A stretch of DNA of 64,000 nt from Muraenolepis orangiensis (GCA_027704905.1 CM051018.1:15336528-15400527); one strand, 5' to 3'. Shown: positions 22,503 through 35,016, counted from the stretch's first letter. Numbers and translations are program-made. The notes: a model not told the origin generated them from the letters alone.

Positions 22503-22560
<58 letters not shown>
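22503..22560. repeat. (TA)n microsatellite
   Basis: About 28 TA units, self-complementary, inside the inferred pwwp2b 3' UTR. Confidence 0.95.
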
Positions 22561-22561
<1 letters not shown>

Positions 22562-22712
22562 GTGTGTTCTAGAGTTAAGCGGAATAGCGACACTACAAGA
22601 ACATGAATGTATTTATTACTTGTTGTTTATTATTATTATTATACCATCCATTAGGTCCACCATTCTTCCATGGTCATGAACAGAACCTTTTGAGCTGCTG
22701 CTGTTGCTGCTG

Positions 22713-22847
<135 letters not shown>

Positions 22848-23269
22848 AAACCTCCCCTAAACCCCTCAGGTGGGTGACACGAACAAAGGACAAAGTCTTG
22901 GTGTGATCCCAACACCACCCCACCCCACACACCCACCCTCCACCCAACCCTCGAGGACTTTCCAGACCGGAGTATGTGAAGGTTGTTCAACCCAGAGGGG
23001 GGGGATGTTGGGAGAGGGTTTGGGTGCAACATTTGATATATATTTTTTTTTTCTTTGTTAATTGTGTTTGACGACAAAAGGCTCAACCTCCACCCCCACC
23101 CTCCACCCCCCCTTTTTTTGTTTTGTTTTTATATAAAGTTTATGTTCTGCACCTCTTAAATTATTGAATGCATCCATGTTGAGAACAAAGCACTTTATCT
23201 GTACCACGGTGGCCTGCTGTAGAGCTCTCTTGTCTCTCGACACTAGCGTTATATACAGCCCTGGTAGTC

Positions 23270-23287
23270 GGGGGGGGGGGGGGGGGG
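23270..23287. repeat. poly-G tract
   Basis: Eighteen consecutive G, on the sense strand of the inferred pwwp2b 3' UTR. Confidence 0.95.
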
Positions 23288-23410
23288 TCGGCTAACTATG
23301 TTTGGCCTTGAAGATAATCCTTTTTTTGTATTTTTATTTTAATGGGATGGTAGACCGGTGGAACTAATGGCGGTTGGTTGTGTACACTGTATTGTCAACT
23401 TTGATTTGGG

Positions 23411-23455
23411 TCGCATGTCTCTCTCTCTCTCTCCTCTTGTCTGTCTGTCTCTCTC

Positions 23456-23495
<40 letters not shown>
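23411..23495. repeat. (CT)n and (CA)n microsatellites
   Basis: CT-rich tract followed by (CA)n at 23459-23495. Confidence 0.93.
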
Positions 23496-23497
<2 letters not shown>

Positions 23498-24418
23498 TCA
23501 AAGTAAATCTTCTCCGTGCTGTTGAGAGATTTGAAACGTGGGACAGCCAATGTGTCTCAGCCCCCTATGCACCCCCCCCTCCCCCCCCCCCCCCCTGTTA
23601 AAAGCTTTAGAAGAATGACTTGGACAACATGCTGTTGTGGAATACTGTGAATTCAATTGTTGAGCGTGTAGAGCTAGAGGGGGCAGAGAGCCGTCTTGGT
23701 ATCGGGGTGTGGGGGGGAGGGGCTCTTTTCGTTGGCTTATTTTTCCGGCCTGTACTTATTGAGTCACGGCCAGGGTAAGATGGCAAAGATGTCCTCTGGC
23801 GACCTTTTGGCTGAAAGGCAACCGTTACGGAACTGATGCGGGCGGGGTAGGGGCGGTGAGTGAGTGGGTGGGTGGGTGGGTGAGGCAGAGAGCAGGGCTG
23901 GTCCTGGCACAGCCCTCATCACAATGTTGTCTGGCTTTGGGAAAGAAAAAAAGAAAAAGGAAAAAACTCTCAGAATATTGCACACAATCAGCCAGCCTTC
24001 CCACTTTATTTATGTTGTGCCCTTGACGCTCCTCCTAGATAATTATATTTTTTACTTTTTAATTTCCAAGCAAAGTGGAGACGGATGAGAGATGTGTGAG
24101 AGCGCTAGCCGACCGACTCGTCTCGTAGTGCTGTACCAGTGGCTTTGCTGTGTCACGTCCTTCAGGCCCACTCTTCTTCCCAGGGCAGCCCATTGCCTCG
24201 GGGGTCTTGGGTATCGCCCCTTCCCCCCCCCCATCCCTCTCCTCCTTGCACTCCCTTAACCTGTTATCCCTCTTACGGTATGATTGAGAGGCAAAACGGT
24301 CATCAGGATATTCATGAGTATGAGCTACCGTATACCGTTGCCACCGTTGGGCCAATGTTATTGGCCATTCTGAGTTTATTTCCGTTGTTCCTTTTTTTTT
24401 TTTTTTTTTTACATGTAC

Positions 24419-24426
24419 TGTACATA
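24419..24426 (+). promoter_or_regulatory. Pumilio response element candidate
   Basis: TGTACATA fits the Pumilio consensus UGUANAUA exactly and sits 4 bp before the AATAAA. Confidence 0.45.
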
Positions 24427-24429
24427 GAA

Positions 24430-24435
24430 AATAAA
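24430..24435 (+). terminator. pwwp2b poly(A) signal
   Basis: Canonical AATAAA, followed 20-35 bp later by a TG-rich downstream element (CTGTGCTGTGGTTGTTTTG). It is the best cleavage signal after the pwwp2b stop codon. Confidence 0.7.
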
Positions 24436-25615
24436 ATATACAAGCAATACCTGTGCTGTGGTTGTTTTGTTTATTTCCCGTTAGGTAGCGGTTAACTTGT
24501 AGGGGGAAGCATGGAAATTAGTTTTGAGTACGAAAGTCAGTTAAAAAGATTTGTTTTTTTGTTTTAATCTGATCCTTTAGTTCTGCTCAATAGTCAACCG
24601 TTTGGGAGCATGTTGTAGTCCGTGTGGCCGATGAGATTACGTGTATTTATATTTATTTAGTTCAAATATGCAGGAGAAATGGTTGTCTCACGCTTTTGTG
24701 CACCCATTTATAGGAACTATAACAAAACGACTCCCAGAACTCCCTTTTGAATAACATTTGTATCAAGCTAGAATAACAGGGCATTCTTCTTATCACAGCG
24801 GTCATTCAGGCATTATATATATATTTTTTAATGCCTAAGACGCTGCTCCTCCAGTCCATTTCAGATGGTAACTGAATCACCTTGACCCCATTCCGTCCTG
24901 TGGTCACATGCATGCCTTTCCTCTGCTTATCACGCTATCTCAGGTTGGCTAACAGTTTGATTTAAAGGAGGGTTTTGACTTTTGTCTGGTAGACTGGTTT
25001 CTGTCATAACAAGCTTTGCCATGAGGGAGAACACAATGACTAGACTCGCCCAATGTGGACCTTCAGTTGTGAAAACACATTGGCAAAGGTGATTGTACCC
25101 TTATGCTCCCACACTGTTCCAATCTGATGCCCCGTGATATATGACTGTTTGTTTATCTCTGTTGGAAGAGCAACTTCTGCTTCCTTCGTATAGCCTATTT
25201 TGAGTTGTTAGGAGAGTATACGGTGGGTCCTTTTTTAGAAGTATTATTTAGATCTTTTGTCACAGTCCTCTGGTACTTGTGAAGGTAAAGATCCTCTTTC
25301 GGGAATTGAATAACCACGGTCGGTGGTGTGACCATTGCATAACCAACTCCTCGTGGGCGCCCCTAAACGTCAGCTGACCCCTCCAGTCGTCCCCTATCTC
25401 TGGATCGTATTGCTTTACTGAAGACGCTCCTCTCTCTTAACCGAGGCTCGGCATGTTCTCGTTTCCGAACACCACGCCTTGTTAAATGATCCCAGAAAGA
25501 ATGATTGATACGCTACCAAAAGACCAGTATGTTCAGGGTGTACGAGGGTACGAACAAAACACACTGTTCTTTCCGCTCCGAGATCATTATATTAGGTTTA
25601 TATTTGTGTGTGTGT

Positions 25616-25639
25616 GGGGGGGGGGTGGGGGGTGGGGGT
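25616..25639 (+). repeat. G-rich tract, G-quadruplex-prone
   Basis: Runs of G10, G6 and G5 separated by single T; similar tracts occur at 35387-35428 and 40349-40395. Confidence 0.7.
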
Positions 25640-25748
25640 TGTACCTCCATCTGCATTATCATTGTTTTATTTTAGTTGTTGCTATTTAGCTTTATGTCTG
25701 TTTCTCCCACAGGTGGGGTTTTGCCATCTGGGACACATGCACGCACAC

Positions 25749-25815
25749 GCAGGTGTCACCTGCATGACGCAGGTCACGCAGGTGTCACCTGCATGACGCA
25801 GGTCACGCAGGTGAT
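25749..25815. repeat. 29-bp tandem repeat with palindromic CAGGTG/CACCTG core
   Basis: Two full copies (25749, 25778) and the start of a third (25807). Each full copy opens with GCAGGTGTCACCTGC, a 15-bp palindrome around one T made of facing CAGGTG E2-boxes. Confidence 0.85.
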
Positions 25816-26399
25816 GGATCAGAATTCTGCTTATTTGAACCGTCTCTATGAGTTCACACACATTCGCACACACCACATAGCACCCACACAGACACTCACT
25901 TCAGTTAAACACACTTTTGTTTTTGTGCCTACGTTTCAAACATTATTTAGAGCAAAGTACCTTTGGGTAACTGTGGTGGTGGTTTATGGGACTGTACTGG
26001 GACATGCATGAGAGGGATTGTCTTTATCAGCCCCCCCTCCCCCCCTCCTCCCCACTATGGTATGAGTAATTACACGAACATGAACTTAATAACGGTTAAT
26101 ATTTCATATGCCAAATTGGCCATGGGACCATTACTTTCACCTAGTAGGCGGCCTTGTGGAGTGGAATACACGTTCTCATCCTCCATTGGTGTCAGAGGTA
26201 GTAGTATATGGCTATACGGCCGAGGGGGAAACGGAGGGGGGAAGTCTATATTGAGCTTTAAATTTTACAACCCCCGTCCCACGGCGAGTACGGGCCTGTC
26301 CCCTCTCCCAGCAGTGCAACACAAGTACCCTACTGTGTTTATATCAAAACACAGCAGCCGGTCGCACGTATGCATAATACACACACACAAACACACACA

Positions 26400-26542
26400 C
26401 ACACTCCGTCTACATGCCGTGGAGTGTGTATGTGGCTGGTTTAAGCAGCCTCACCTGGCTTCGGAGTCGAACGGATTAGAGTCTGGGGCTACTGGGTGGG
26501 GCTGGTCCTTGGTAATCAAGGCCCACAGGTTACACCAGCCAC

Positions 26543-26603
<61 letters not shown>

Positions 26604-26765
26604 AAGGCACACACACACTCAAGGAGAGCACTAGCGTGTACCATCTGCTCTGTTCGTAACTACAAAACTCTAGAGTAAACCGGTTTCCTCATTCACCCTG
26701 CTTAGGTTTTTTTGTCTTTGGGAGGCGCACTCAAGCAGCCGTTTCAATGGCTTGTGGCAGCCAAT
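26400..26765 (-). repeat. unnamed dispersed repeat, minus copy (split by (CA)n)
   Basis: The segments 26425-26545 and 26625-26760 are the reverse complement of the plus copies at 30345 and 31068: the GGCTGGTTTAAGCAGCCTCA block, the AATCAAGGCCCACAGGTTA block, the ACCATCTGCTCTGTTC block and the CTCAAGCAGCCGTTTCAATGG end all recur. A (CA)n array (26547-26601) has expanded inside it. I cannot name the family. Confidence 0.7.
26546..26601. repeat. (CA)n microsatellite
   Basis: Pure CA array, with a second short CA run after an 8-bp CTCAAGGC spacer. Confidence 0.96.
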
Positions 26766-26789
26766 GTGTCTCAGCCCCCTACGGAACAC

Positions 26790-27015
26790 CCCCCCCCCCC
26801 AAGCCCCCCCCCGCCCGCTGGTCATCTGCTACACACGCTTATCCCTGCCTCTCCTGATAACAGCCATCCCCTCTTCCACGTGAGCTCCTCTTCAACCGCC
26901 TGGCTTCTTCCCCACCCCCCACCCCCGCCCTTCTTTGCCTCCCGCCACGCCCCTGGAAACTATATTGCATGGGTAGATGTAGGCATGTGTACCCCCCACC
27001 CCCCCCCCCCCCCCC
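26790..27015. repeat. C-rich low-complexity stretch
   Basis: C runs at 26789-26800, 26804-26816 and 26990-27015 separated by CT-rich sequence. Confidence 0.85.
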
Positions 27016-27381
27016 GGCCCGGACACCTTCACCTGCAGCCACCACGGAGGGCAGCATGGTTCCTCGCCGGTACACCGGGGGTGTGAATAGAAGCGGTGTG
27101 CAATTACGCTAATGATGTGCCTCGGTGCAAGCCGGGGCCGTAATTAACTTTGGTGTGCCGGGGGCCCAGGGGCCCAGGCCATCGCAGGCTGAAGGGGAAC
27201 AGCTGGGTGCAGACGGCCCCGACCCCGATTCAGCGGGCAAAGTTCCTGGTGAGTGCCCAGGCCCTCCTTGTTCCGGCAACATGGCCGCAGAATAGGCCGA
27301 CTGGGTGGTCCCCGCTGTCGTGCAGGGGTAACATGAGGCAGCTTGGTGGAAGCGTGTCTTTCCGAGAGAAGAAGCTACAAC

Positions 27382-27412
27382 CAAGACCAGGCCCCAGGGG
27401 GGCCTGGTCTTG
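27382..27412. repeat. perfect 14-bp GC-rich hairpin
   Basis: The arms 27382-27395 (CAAGACCAGGCCCC) and 27399-27412 are exact reverse complements with a 3-nt AGG loop. Confidence 0.85.
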
Positions 27413-27459
27413 AGTCTTTCGCTGTGTGATATAATACTGAATGGGCAGGGGGGGAGTTG

Positions 27460-27560
27460 ACTTAAGATAAGATAGAATTGTATTTATCCCGGGAGGGAAA
27501 TTCCTGACTTACATAGACGGACAGCACAAAGACAGACAATGCTTTAGAGAATATCATAGA
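27460..27560 (-). repeat. LINE 3'-tail-like fragment
   Basis: ATTGTATTTATCCCGGGAGG followed by GAAATTC resembles the antisense 3' end of common fish LINEs (a TTTATTGATCCCGGGAGGAAATT type of tail). A related but weaker match lies at 46730-46760. Confidence 0.45.
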
Positions 27561-28471
27561 TAACATTAAGGATCGTTAGCTCACAGAAATCCCCCATAAA
27601 GAATACGCCTTTTGTGGTTTACGAGGCTCTGGTGAAGCAAGTGATGGCTGGTGTGCAGCGTGGAAAGTCTGTTTCTCTCTTTCTAGAGTGAACCCCCAAC
27701 CCCCCCCTGACTACCGGGTGGGAAACCGTTTGAGTTGTGGTTATTCATTCCACCTGTTCCACTGGTTTTCCCCCGGATTTCTGTGTTCAATGAAATACAA
27801 GAAGATTAAGGGTGAGGCAGCCTCGGCACGTGTCCAGAGATATGCATTAAAAGTCGGTCTTTCGCGGTGAGTCGCCTCACAGTCTCTTGTCATCTGTGTT
27901 GTATTGATGATGCTACAGGTCTGCGGATCAGACCTGAATGGCTGATGGCTGCTGCACTCCTGATCTTTCCTTTGAGGTCACACCGCTGTATCTCAAACCC
28001 AATTTGCGTGGGCGGCAGCTGGCGTGTCTCTGTCTGCTCTAAGCTCCCTTCTTGGCCTCTGGTTATTTTATGATGCAACAAGATCAGCTTATTTTTTCCC
28101 CCACGTGTCTGTTTTGCAAAGCCAATCTGCCCCAAAAAAAAAGAAGAAAAAAACCAGTTTTTGGAGTTAAGCGGAGAGGAATCCGGTTAAGTAAAATGTT
28201 GTGTCTCTATTTCTCAGTCAAAGGCCGGCTGTGTGTGCGACTGGCCCTATGCTCGGGGCGCTAACGACGTCAAGATGCGTGGGAACATTCCCTGCCTGTT
28301 TCGGTGCACAGCCGCGACGTGTAATATTAAAGCTCAGTTATGTTGGTTGATGATTACCCAATAATAATAATAAAAAAAACGGCCATTACGGGCCATGATT
28401 TCAGGAAGCAAGTAGAGTTGTGTTCCCAGCGATCTGGGTGTATTCCTGACACGTTAAGGAAACAGACATAG

Positions 28472-28511
<40 letters not shown>
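28472..28511. repeat. (GT)n microsatellite
   Basis: Pure GT array of about 40 bp. Confidence 0.95.
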
Positions 28512-28512
<1 letters not shown>

Positions 28513-28582
28513 GTTTCAGTTCCTTCGGCCTCACATGTCCAACCCAGTCACAGGTCGATTTCGCACAAGAGACAAAATACCA

Positions 28583-28763
<181 letters not shown>

Positions 28764-29414
28764 CACTCAAGTCAACTTTACTTCCCCCCCCCCCCTGCTG
28801 AAGGCCAATCTTTAATAAGCGCGGCCGCCCGCCATCCAACCCAAGCCAGACGGCCAGGGGGCTGCTCAATAGCAACCGTCCAGGAGTCTGGACTGTTTCC
28901 CGGGCGCTTGAGTGCCAGACCCCCCCCCCCCCCCCCCTTCCCTGGCCTCTCCCTGGAGCAGCTGTCACTACTGGGGTTGTGATGAAAGAGAGTCAGTCAA
29001 CCCCCTCCACCCCTCAGCTCATACCATGCTGTCTCTTCATACTGCTGGGGGCAAAAGGGTAGGAGGAGGAGGGGAGGTGTTGGTGAGTTGGCGGGTGGCC
29101 GGTGGGGGGGCATTGGCAAAAAAAAAGTACACAGCGTGGAGAAACCAAGTGACGACGTCGCCGTTACCTCGTCACGTTAATAGCGGTTTCAGTGATGACA
29201 CATGCGTAAAAAAAAGTATACGGCAGAGGTGGTGGTGGTGGTGTTTGTGAAGTATTTCCCCCCCGCCCCCCCCCCCCCCGGTCGTTCTTTTCCGTCGTGG
29301 CTCAACATTTTTCCACATTTCGAGCCTTTGTCTCATTCCTTTGTTGCCTCCTCACACCATCTGGCCCTCCGCCTCTTCTGCCTCTCCTGCCTCTCCTGCC
29401 TCTCCCCCCCCCTC

Positions 29415-29507
<93 letters not shown>
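29415..29507. repeat. (CT)n microsatellite ending in an acceptor-like AG
   Basis: CT array ending CTCTATAG at 29509; no exon is recognised after it. Confidence 0.95.
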
Positions 29508-29509
<2 letters not shown>

Positions 29510-30344
29510 GGTTGCTCCTCATTCGTAGCCACCGCCAGGTGAAGCGCTCTCCAGGGTTATCTGTTTTATTATGTCACGTGACTTTGTCAGAAGGAAAGCA
29601 GAGCGTTGGTATAGCTTGTAGCGTGTTTGAACAGTGAGCCAATAGTTGTTCTTTCGCTGCCTGCGGGAAATGAAAGAAAGGAACACTCTTATTGATATTG
29701 GCTTACCGGCCGACTCATGCTTACATGAGAGTGGGTGTGAGGGCATCAACGGGATGACCCCTGTGCATTTTATTGGGGGGGGGAAATAAAAACCTGTTTT
29801 ATAACGCAACCTGGGTTGAGTTGAAAGGTCACACTGTGCTACAAAGAACATTCCGTGGTATTTTTTTAACCTTTTTTAACCTAATCTTTTTACATAAATG
29901 TAATTGTCGATTTGTTTTCAATTATGCTATGGTTTGTTATGGCCCCTACCTTGCGCGATATCTACATCCCGAGTCTATTTAAATATCATGTATCCCGTCT
30001 GAAAGCATGAGTTTACAACCTTTACAAATACTACACAGACAACATCAACAGCCATTTTCCATGTGCCATCCTTTCCTCACTTCCTGTCTTCCTCACCAGA
30101 GCAGAGTCAGAGGAAGTGATGTAACACAAATCAGAGCCCAGGGGCATTTTGTCTCCCCACACCGAGGATTTGGGTGATGAATCATCGAGTGACGGGAGAA
30201 AAATTCCAAATTGTAAATGTCAAACTTTCACTTACTTCAACTGTTTACTGGACCTGCCGGCACTAAGTAATACCTTCAAATTAACCGATTTATTATTTTC
30301 ACTCAGCCACTCAGTGAAGTATAGTGTGTTGTTATTTAGACAAC

Positions 30345-30545
30345 GCTGCCACCAGCCATTCAAATGGCTGCTTGAGGGCTCCTCCGTAAGACAAGGACAG
30401 GATGAGGAATTATTTTTTATTGCAAGACTTTGAATAATGGTGAACAGAGCAGATGGTATATGCTAGAGCTCTTCCCCGAGTGTGTGTGGTGGTGGCTGTT
30501 TTAACATGTGGGCCTTGATTGACAATGACTTTAACCAGCCATCAA
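30345..30545 (+). repeat. unnamed dispersed repeat, plus copy 1
   Basis: Starts near GCTGCCACCAGCC and runs through ATGGCTGCTTGAGGGCTCCT, a GAACAGAGCAGATGGTATATGC block and GGGCCTTGATTGACAATGAC. It aligns over about 200 bp with 31068-31250 on the same strand. Confidence 0.75.
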
Positions 30546-31067
30546 CCTCACACTCTCCACATACCCCCAATGCAAAATTGAGGCTGGGCAAATTCCCAAA
30601 AGCCTCCCTCCTCCTACGCTATTCCACCCTCCCCCGCCTTTCTCTCGGTTGGTTTCTCTTGACTGGCATTTGCTGGTTTATCTGGATGGGCTGGGAGACT
30701 GGACAGCTAGGCCACGGTGGTAGCTCCTTCAAGGGCCCACCAACAGCCTCCCGGTAAGGTTTACCCTCCACCAGGGCGACGAGGCATCTTCCCCCCCCCC
30801 ACCTCCATCTGGAGCATGGGGCCTTGGGCTGCTGCGCTGGCTAGTGGAGTTTCTGCAGGATCTGGGCTGTTGCGGGCTGGATCCAGGGGCGGCTACCACA
30901 GGTGGTTGCTCCTAGCTGTTGCTGCGCCACCACCCCTGTCCTCTGCTGGGCCCCACCAGTGGCCGTGGATGCCGGCGGAGAAAGGGGTTGGTGCTGGGAG
31001 GTGGCTGTGCCTTGTCCTGGTCGGCGCTGTTCCTGTTCATGCGTGGGTGTAGCAGACGATGCTGCCA

Positions 31068-31330
31068 CCAGCCAATTAAATGGCTGCTTGAGGGCTCCTC
31101 CTGAAGACAAGGACAAAGGGTGATAAGGAGTTTATTGGTTTATTGCAATATTTTGAATCATTGTGAACAGAGAAGGTGGTACATGCTAGTGCTCTTTACA
31201 GGTGGTGGCTGGTTTAACCTGTCGGCCTTGATTAACAATGACCTACAGGTGTGCAGCTTCACCAGCCATAGAGTAATAACTAACTCAGGCCAGGTGAGGC
31301 TGCTTAAACCAACCACCAACCACACACATG
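31068..31330 (+). repeat. unnamed dispersed repeat, plus copy 2
   Basis: Same blocks as 30345-30545 (CTGCCACCAGCC, TGGCTGCTTGAGGGCTCCT, GGCCTTGATTAACAATGACC), then CCAGGTGAGGCTGCTTAAAC, which is also in the minus copy at 26430-26457. This is the most complete copy and lacks an internal microsatellite. Confidence 0.75.
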
Positions 31331-31444
31331 ATTGCCATCCAGCTTCTACATACACTTTGAAACAAGTGACGTTGTCACAATGTGATGCATCTCTACGCCA
31401 GTGTCCATGGGATTAATCTCAGAAACCACTGACGTGTAACACAC

Positions 31445-31445
<1 letters not shown>

Positions 31446-31487
<42 letters not shown>

Positions 31488-31510
31488 CTGTGTGTTTGTT
31501 TGTGTGTGTA
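31446..31510. repeat. (GT)n microsatellite, interrupted
   Basis: GT array with scattered TTT and CCT interruptions. Confidence 0.93.
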
Positions 31511-31849
31511 TATGACACACCTTAAAAGGTCTACCGGTTGGTACAGTCCAACGTATAGCGGTGTAGGCAGGGGCGACCTCGAGCTAGACATTATAAATCC
31601 GGGTGGACACTGCCCGCTCGTGATGTAACAACAAGGTCACATGACAATTTTGACATGACTAGTAATGGCTGGTCATCACACTCGCGCTAAAATAGGAGCC
31701 CTTTTAGCCCAGCCTTCAGCGTGATAAGATGTAATCAAGCGGAACCGGCAGCGGCCAACGCCCTGTCTGTCCGTTTAGTGCGGTTATTGCAGTTTGTCGG
31801 CTTTACTGCGTGACATCCCTGCAACTATGAGTCCTATGAGTCCTCTTCA

Positions 31850-31854
31850 CCCCC

Positions 31855-31885
<31 letters not shown>

Positions 31886-31900
31886 ACGCACACACACACA
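31850..31900. repeat. poly-C and (CA)n
   Basis: C21 (31851-31871) passing into (CA)n. Confidence 0.93.
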
Positions 31901-31904
31901 TAAG

Positions 31905-32015
31905 CACCACATCTGCCGTCTGGCAATTTCAGAGGTTGCTGGTTCGATCCCCTTAGATCCTGGCTGAAAGGGCCCTTCAGCAAGATGCCTCGCCGTCACA
32001 ACCGTAACTGAATTC
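31905..32015 (+). mobile_element. tRNA-derived SINE fragment
   Basis: GGTTGCTGGTTCGATCCCC is a tRNA B-box segment. It is followed by a TTCAGCAAGATGCC block like the one after the B-box in the fuller SINE at 60143. The A-box end and the 3' half are lost or replaced by the (GT)n array that follows. Confidence 0.6.
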
Positions 32016-32017
32016 CA

Positions 32018-32020
<3 letters not shown>

Positions 32021-32084
<64 letters not shown>
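32021..32084. repeat. (GT)n microsatellite
   Basis: Pure GT array, 64 bp. Confidence 0.97.
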
Positions 32085-32085
<1 letters not shown>

Positions 32086-32565
32086 AAACAGAAGGACTGA
32101 TAAACCGAAGGCCATTTCTGTTGCATAACGTCAGCACAGAAATCTCAAAAATGACAAGCATGCAAGGCCCAACAGTGGTGATGAAGAGCACCCTGCCGAC
32201 ATCACCTCATATGCAGTGAGTTGTGGGGGCTACAGAGCGAACCCAGACCCTGTATCCCTGTTAAACATAATTTGCCATTTAACTACTGATAATAAATTCC
32301 TCACACCGGTCTTAACTTCAGTCTCCATCGGAAAGGAATTTGAGCAGCTTGCCCTGAAGCGTGAGGGTCAACATCTCACTGTGATGGCTTGTTAAAGGAG
32401 CTACTCAGCAGGTCCACTGGGGCCCTTATTAAACCTACTCACGCTTGGTCTCTTTTGTTGAACATTTTTACTTGTCGAGAAACTAACTTGTTAGGTTTTA
32501 CTCATTTTACCCTCACATGCAGGTGACTGATCATCATCATGACTGGATCTACTTTTAACCAATAC

Positions 32566-32576
32566 GCACACACACA

Positions 32577-32624
<48 letters not shown>

Positions 32625-32625
32625 T
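32566..32625. repeat. (CA)n microsatellite
   Basis: CA array with two AAA interruptions. Confidence 0.95.
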
Positions 32626-33735
32626 TGTGAATTGGATGCGTGGACATAGCAGGAGAGAGGACTGCTGTGACCAAGATGATGACTTCTCTATAGATCTTTA
32701 GTACTTCTGTTATGAACCAATGTATTTCCAATGGGTGAAGGAGATTCGCATGATTAGTTCCGATCTGCTATGAATAAAGAGGCTTTCGAACCTATACATC
32801 CCTAGACGCAATCTGAAACTGTCATTTTCAGACATCTGGTTGTCCTTATTTTGGAGGTGTTAAATCGACATGCTATTGCTCTGAAACTACGAAAAAGGGG
32901 TATTACCTAAATTATCATTTGGTTTATAAATATACAGAAAAAATATCTAAACTTATTAGAACACAACAGACATTTTTATTTATTGATCGCATTGTTTGGC
33001 ATTTTGAAAAGCAAAAGGGTGGAGGATAAGTTCTGTTGAACACTGTGAACCGAGCCCCTCAACACAGCAGACAGCAGAACAGGTTTCAGGCCTCGGTTTG
33101 GAGTGAGCACTTTAACTCGCTTGTTCGGCCAACCATGAAAATAAGTGGAGAAAAGAAATGGAATCAGCCAGACTAAATGGATCAACAAAGAGCCGAGGCT
33201 AGAACAATTAAAACTAGTTCAGTTCAATAACTCTGTCCATATAGGCCGGCCGGAGGAGCTAACACTTGAGCCTCTCTCTACCAAAGCAGATGTAGTTAGA
33301 CGCTATAGGCTAGAACAATAGCCCTGCAAGGCCCCCCGTTCTGACTTGTGTGGATTTAAAGGTCTGTTGCCAACCTGTTTACTGTCCATGCCAGGGTCTG
33401 GAGACCTGGGAGTCTGGAGGTTAAAGCGTAACAGCAGACGGCAGAAATACTTTCAGTGACGGTGGCTGAAGGACGGTGCGGTTCAAATAAAAATGCTAAT
33501 GCGGAGTTTTCCAGATGTGAGTTTTTTTTGCAGATTCTTTTTGTTTTTGGAGATTCGTGGCAACTCGCCCTGGCAGGAAGGGAGTCACAAGTCAGAGTCA
33601 CAACACCAAAGTATGTGGTTTGATTCTAATTAGCAGGGAGGGAGTGGGGAAGGCTGGGTTACTCATTGTTGGGGTTTTTCGTTCACACATAAACAGAGGG
33701 AAATGCAGAGGGAGTCAGACTCAGTAGGCCCCGGG

Positions 33736-34071
33736 AGATGGGGTATACCTATGTATGTCTGTCCGATTATCCGTAGTTCTGGTCCGTCGTTGCTCCTTCC
33801 GGGTGATATCGAAGTTAGTTTCAGCGTACAATCAATGATCCCTCAAACTAATTCTCTCACCATTGATATTCACTAGAAAAACAGTTTGGGCCAGAACTGT
33901 AACACACCTGGAGGTAACACACCTGGAGTAACACACCTGGAGGTAACGTACCTGAAGCCAATCAAGTAGTAATTAAGCAGGAGGCTTAAATGCCCACAGC
34001 AACCATACGGCCGGTCGAGGGAGGTTGGCAGACTGACTCCCCAGCCGTGCGGTTAGAGAGAAGAGAAGAGA

Positions 34072-34104
<33 letters not shown>

Positions 34105-34253
34105 AGAGAAGGCGAGTGTAGAAGATAGAGAGAAGAGAGAGAGAGAGTGTGGAAGCAAGTTGACTGATTGTACTCGATATCGATATCACCCGGAAGGAAC
34201 AACGACGGACCAGGACTACGGATGATCGGACAGACATAGGGATATCCCATCTC
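33736..34253. mobile_element. foldback element with ~75-bp inverted termini
   Basis: The left arm 33736-33812 and right arm 34180-34253 are reverse complements except for a few substitutions and one 4-bp gap. The shared core includes GTCTGTCCGAT.ATCCGTAGT, CTGGTCCGTCGTTG and CCTTCCGGGTGATATCGA. The ~370-bp interior has a three-unit AACACACCTGG tandem repeat (33901-33950) and an (ATT)n array (34070-34103), and no open frame for a transposase. It looks like a MITE or foldback element; target-site duplications were not identified. Confidence 0.7.
34070..34103. repeat. (ATT)n microsatellite
   Basis: About ten ATT units inside the foldback element. Confidence 0.93.
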
Positions 34254-34940
34254 TGTTGTTGTGATAGTCACACACACAATGATTATTAAGGCTTTATGTG
34301 CCCAACTCAAAGATATCATATAACATAGATACTCCCGCAGTGAGCATTTCATTTCTTCTGGTGTGTATGTGTCTTCTTCTGAGTTCACTTGATGTCCAGT
34401 TGGACAATCCATGAACTTCTCCCATCTGTGGCTATTAACCAGCCACTACTCCCCTCGCTTTGTCTGAGCTCCATAAAGTCCAGCTGGACACTCAATAAGC
34501 CTGACAAGGCCCTGATAAAACATGGATCCATTCATACTTTCACGAGTGGGAAGCTGACTCCCTCGCGTAATCCTTGACTTATGTTTTTTGTTTCGAATGT
34601 CGAAACTTTGCTCTGTGCTCCCTCCTATGATGTGATCATCCTACTTGGGCGTATGGGCGATCCTATGAATAAGAGATCAGATGAAATCGCTCAAGCTCAA
34701 AAAGATGTCTTGTGTTTTGAACAGCTGGAAGCATCATTTCTCCCCCCCCCCCCACGACTGTATTTGACCAAGATCAACCCCTTACCTTAGATAACCCTCT
34801 AAGTGTACACCAATGGTGAATGCTTTCACTATGCAGTGCGAGTGTAGTCTGTCTCTCGCTCTTTACTTCTCTGTGCCCTTCTGTATCCCCTGCTGGCTGC
34901 TGCCAGGGGCCCCGCAGCAATGCCGGCCCCATCTGGGAGT

Positions 34941-35016
34941 CCCCCCCCCCCCCCCCTCCTCTCCTCCCCCTCCTCTCCCCCTCTCCTCCCCCTCCTCTCC
35001 CCCTCTCCTCCACACC
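34941..35016. repeat. C-rich and CTCCTCCCC low-complexity tract
   Basis: C17 run then tandem CTCCTCCCC units. Confidence 0.9.

Noticed and set aside
25749..25815. CRISPR-like array
   Set aside because: Units are contiguous without unique spacers and the host is a vertebrate.
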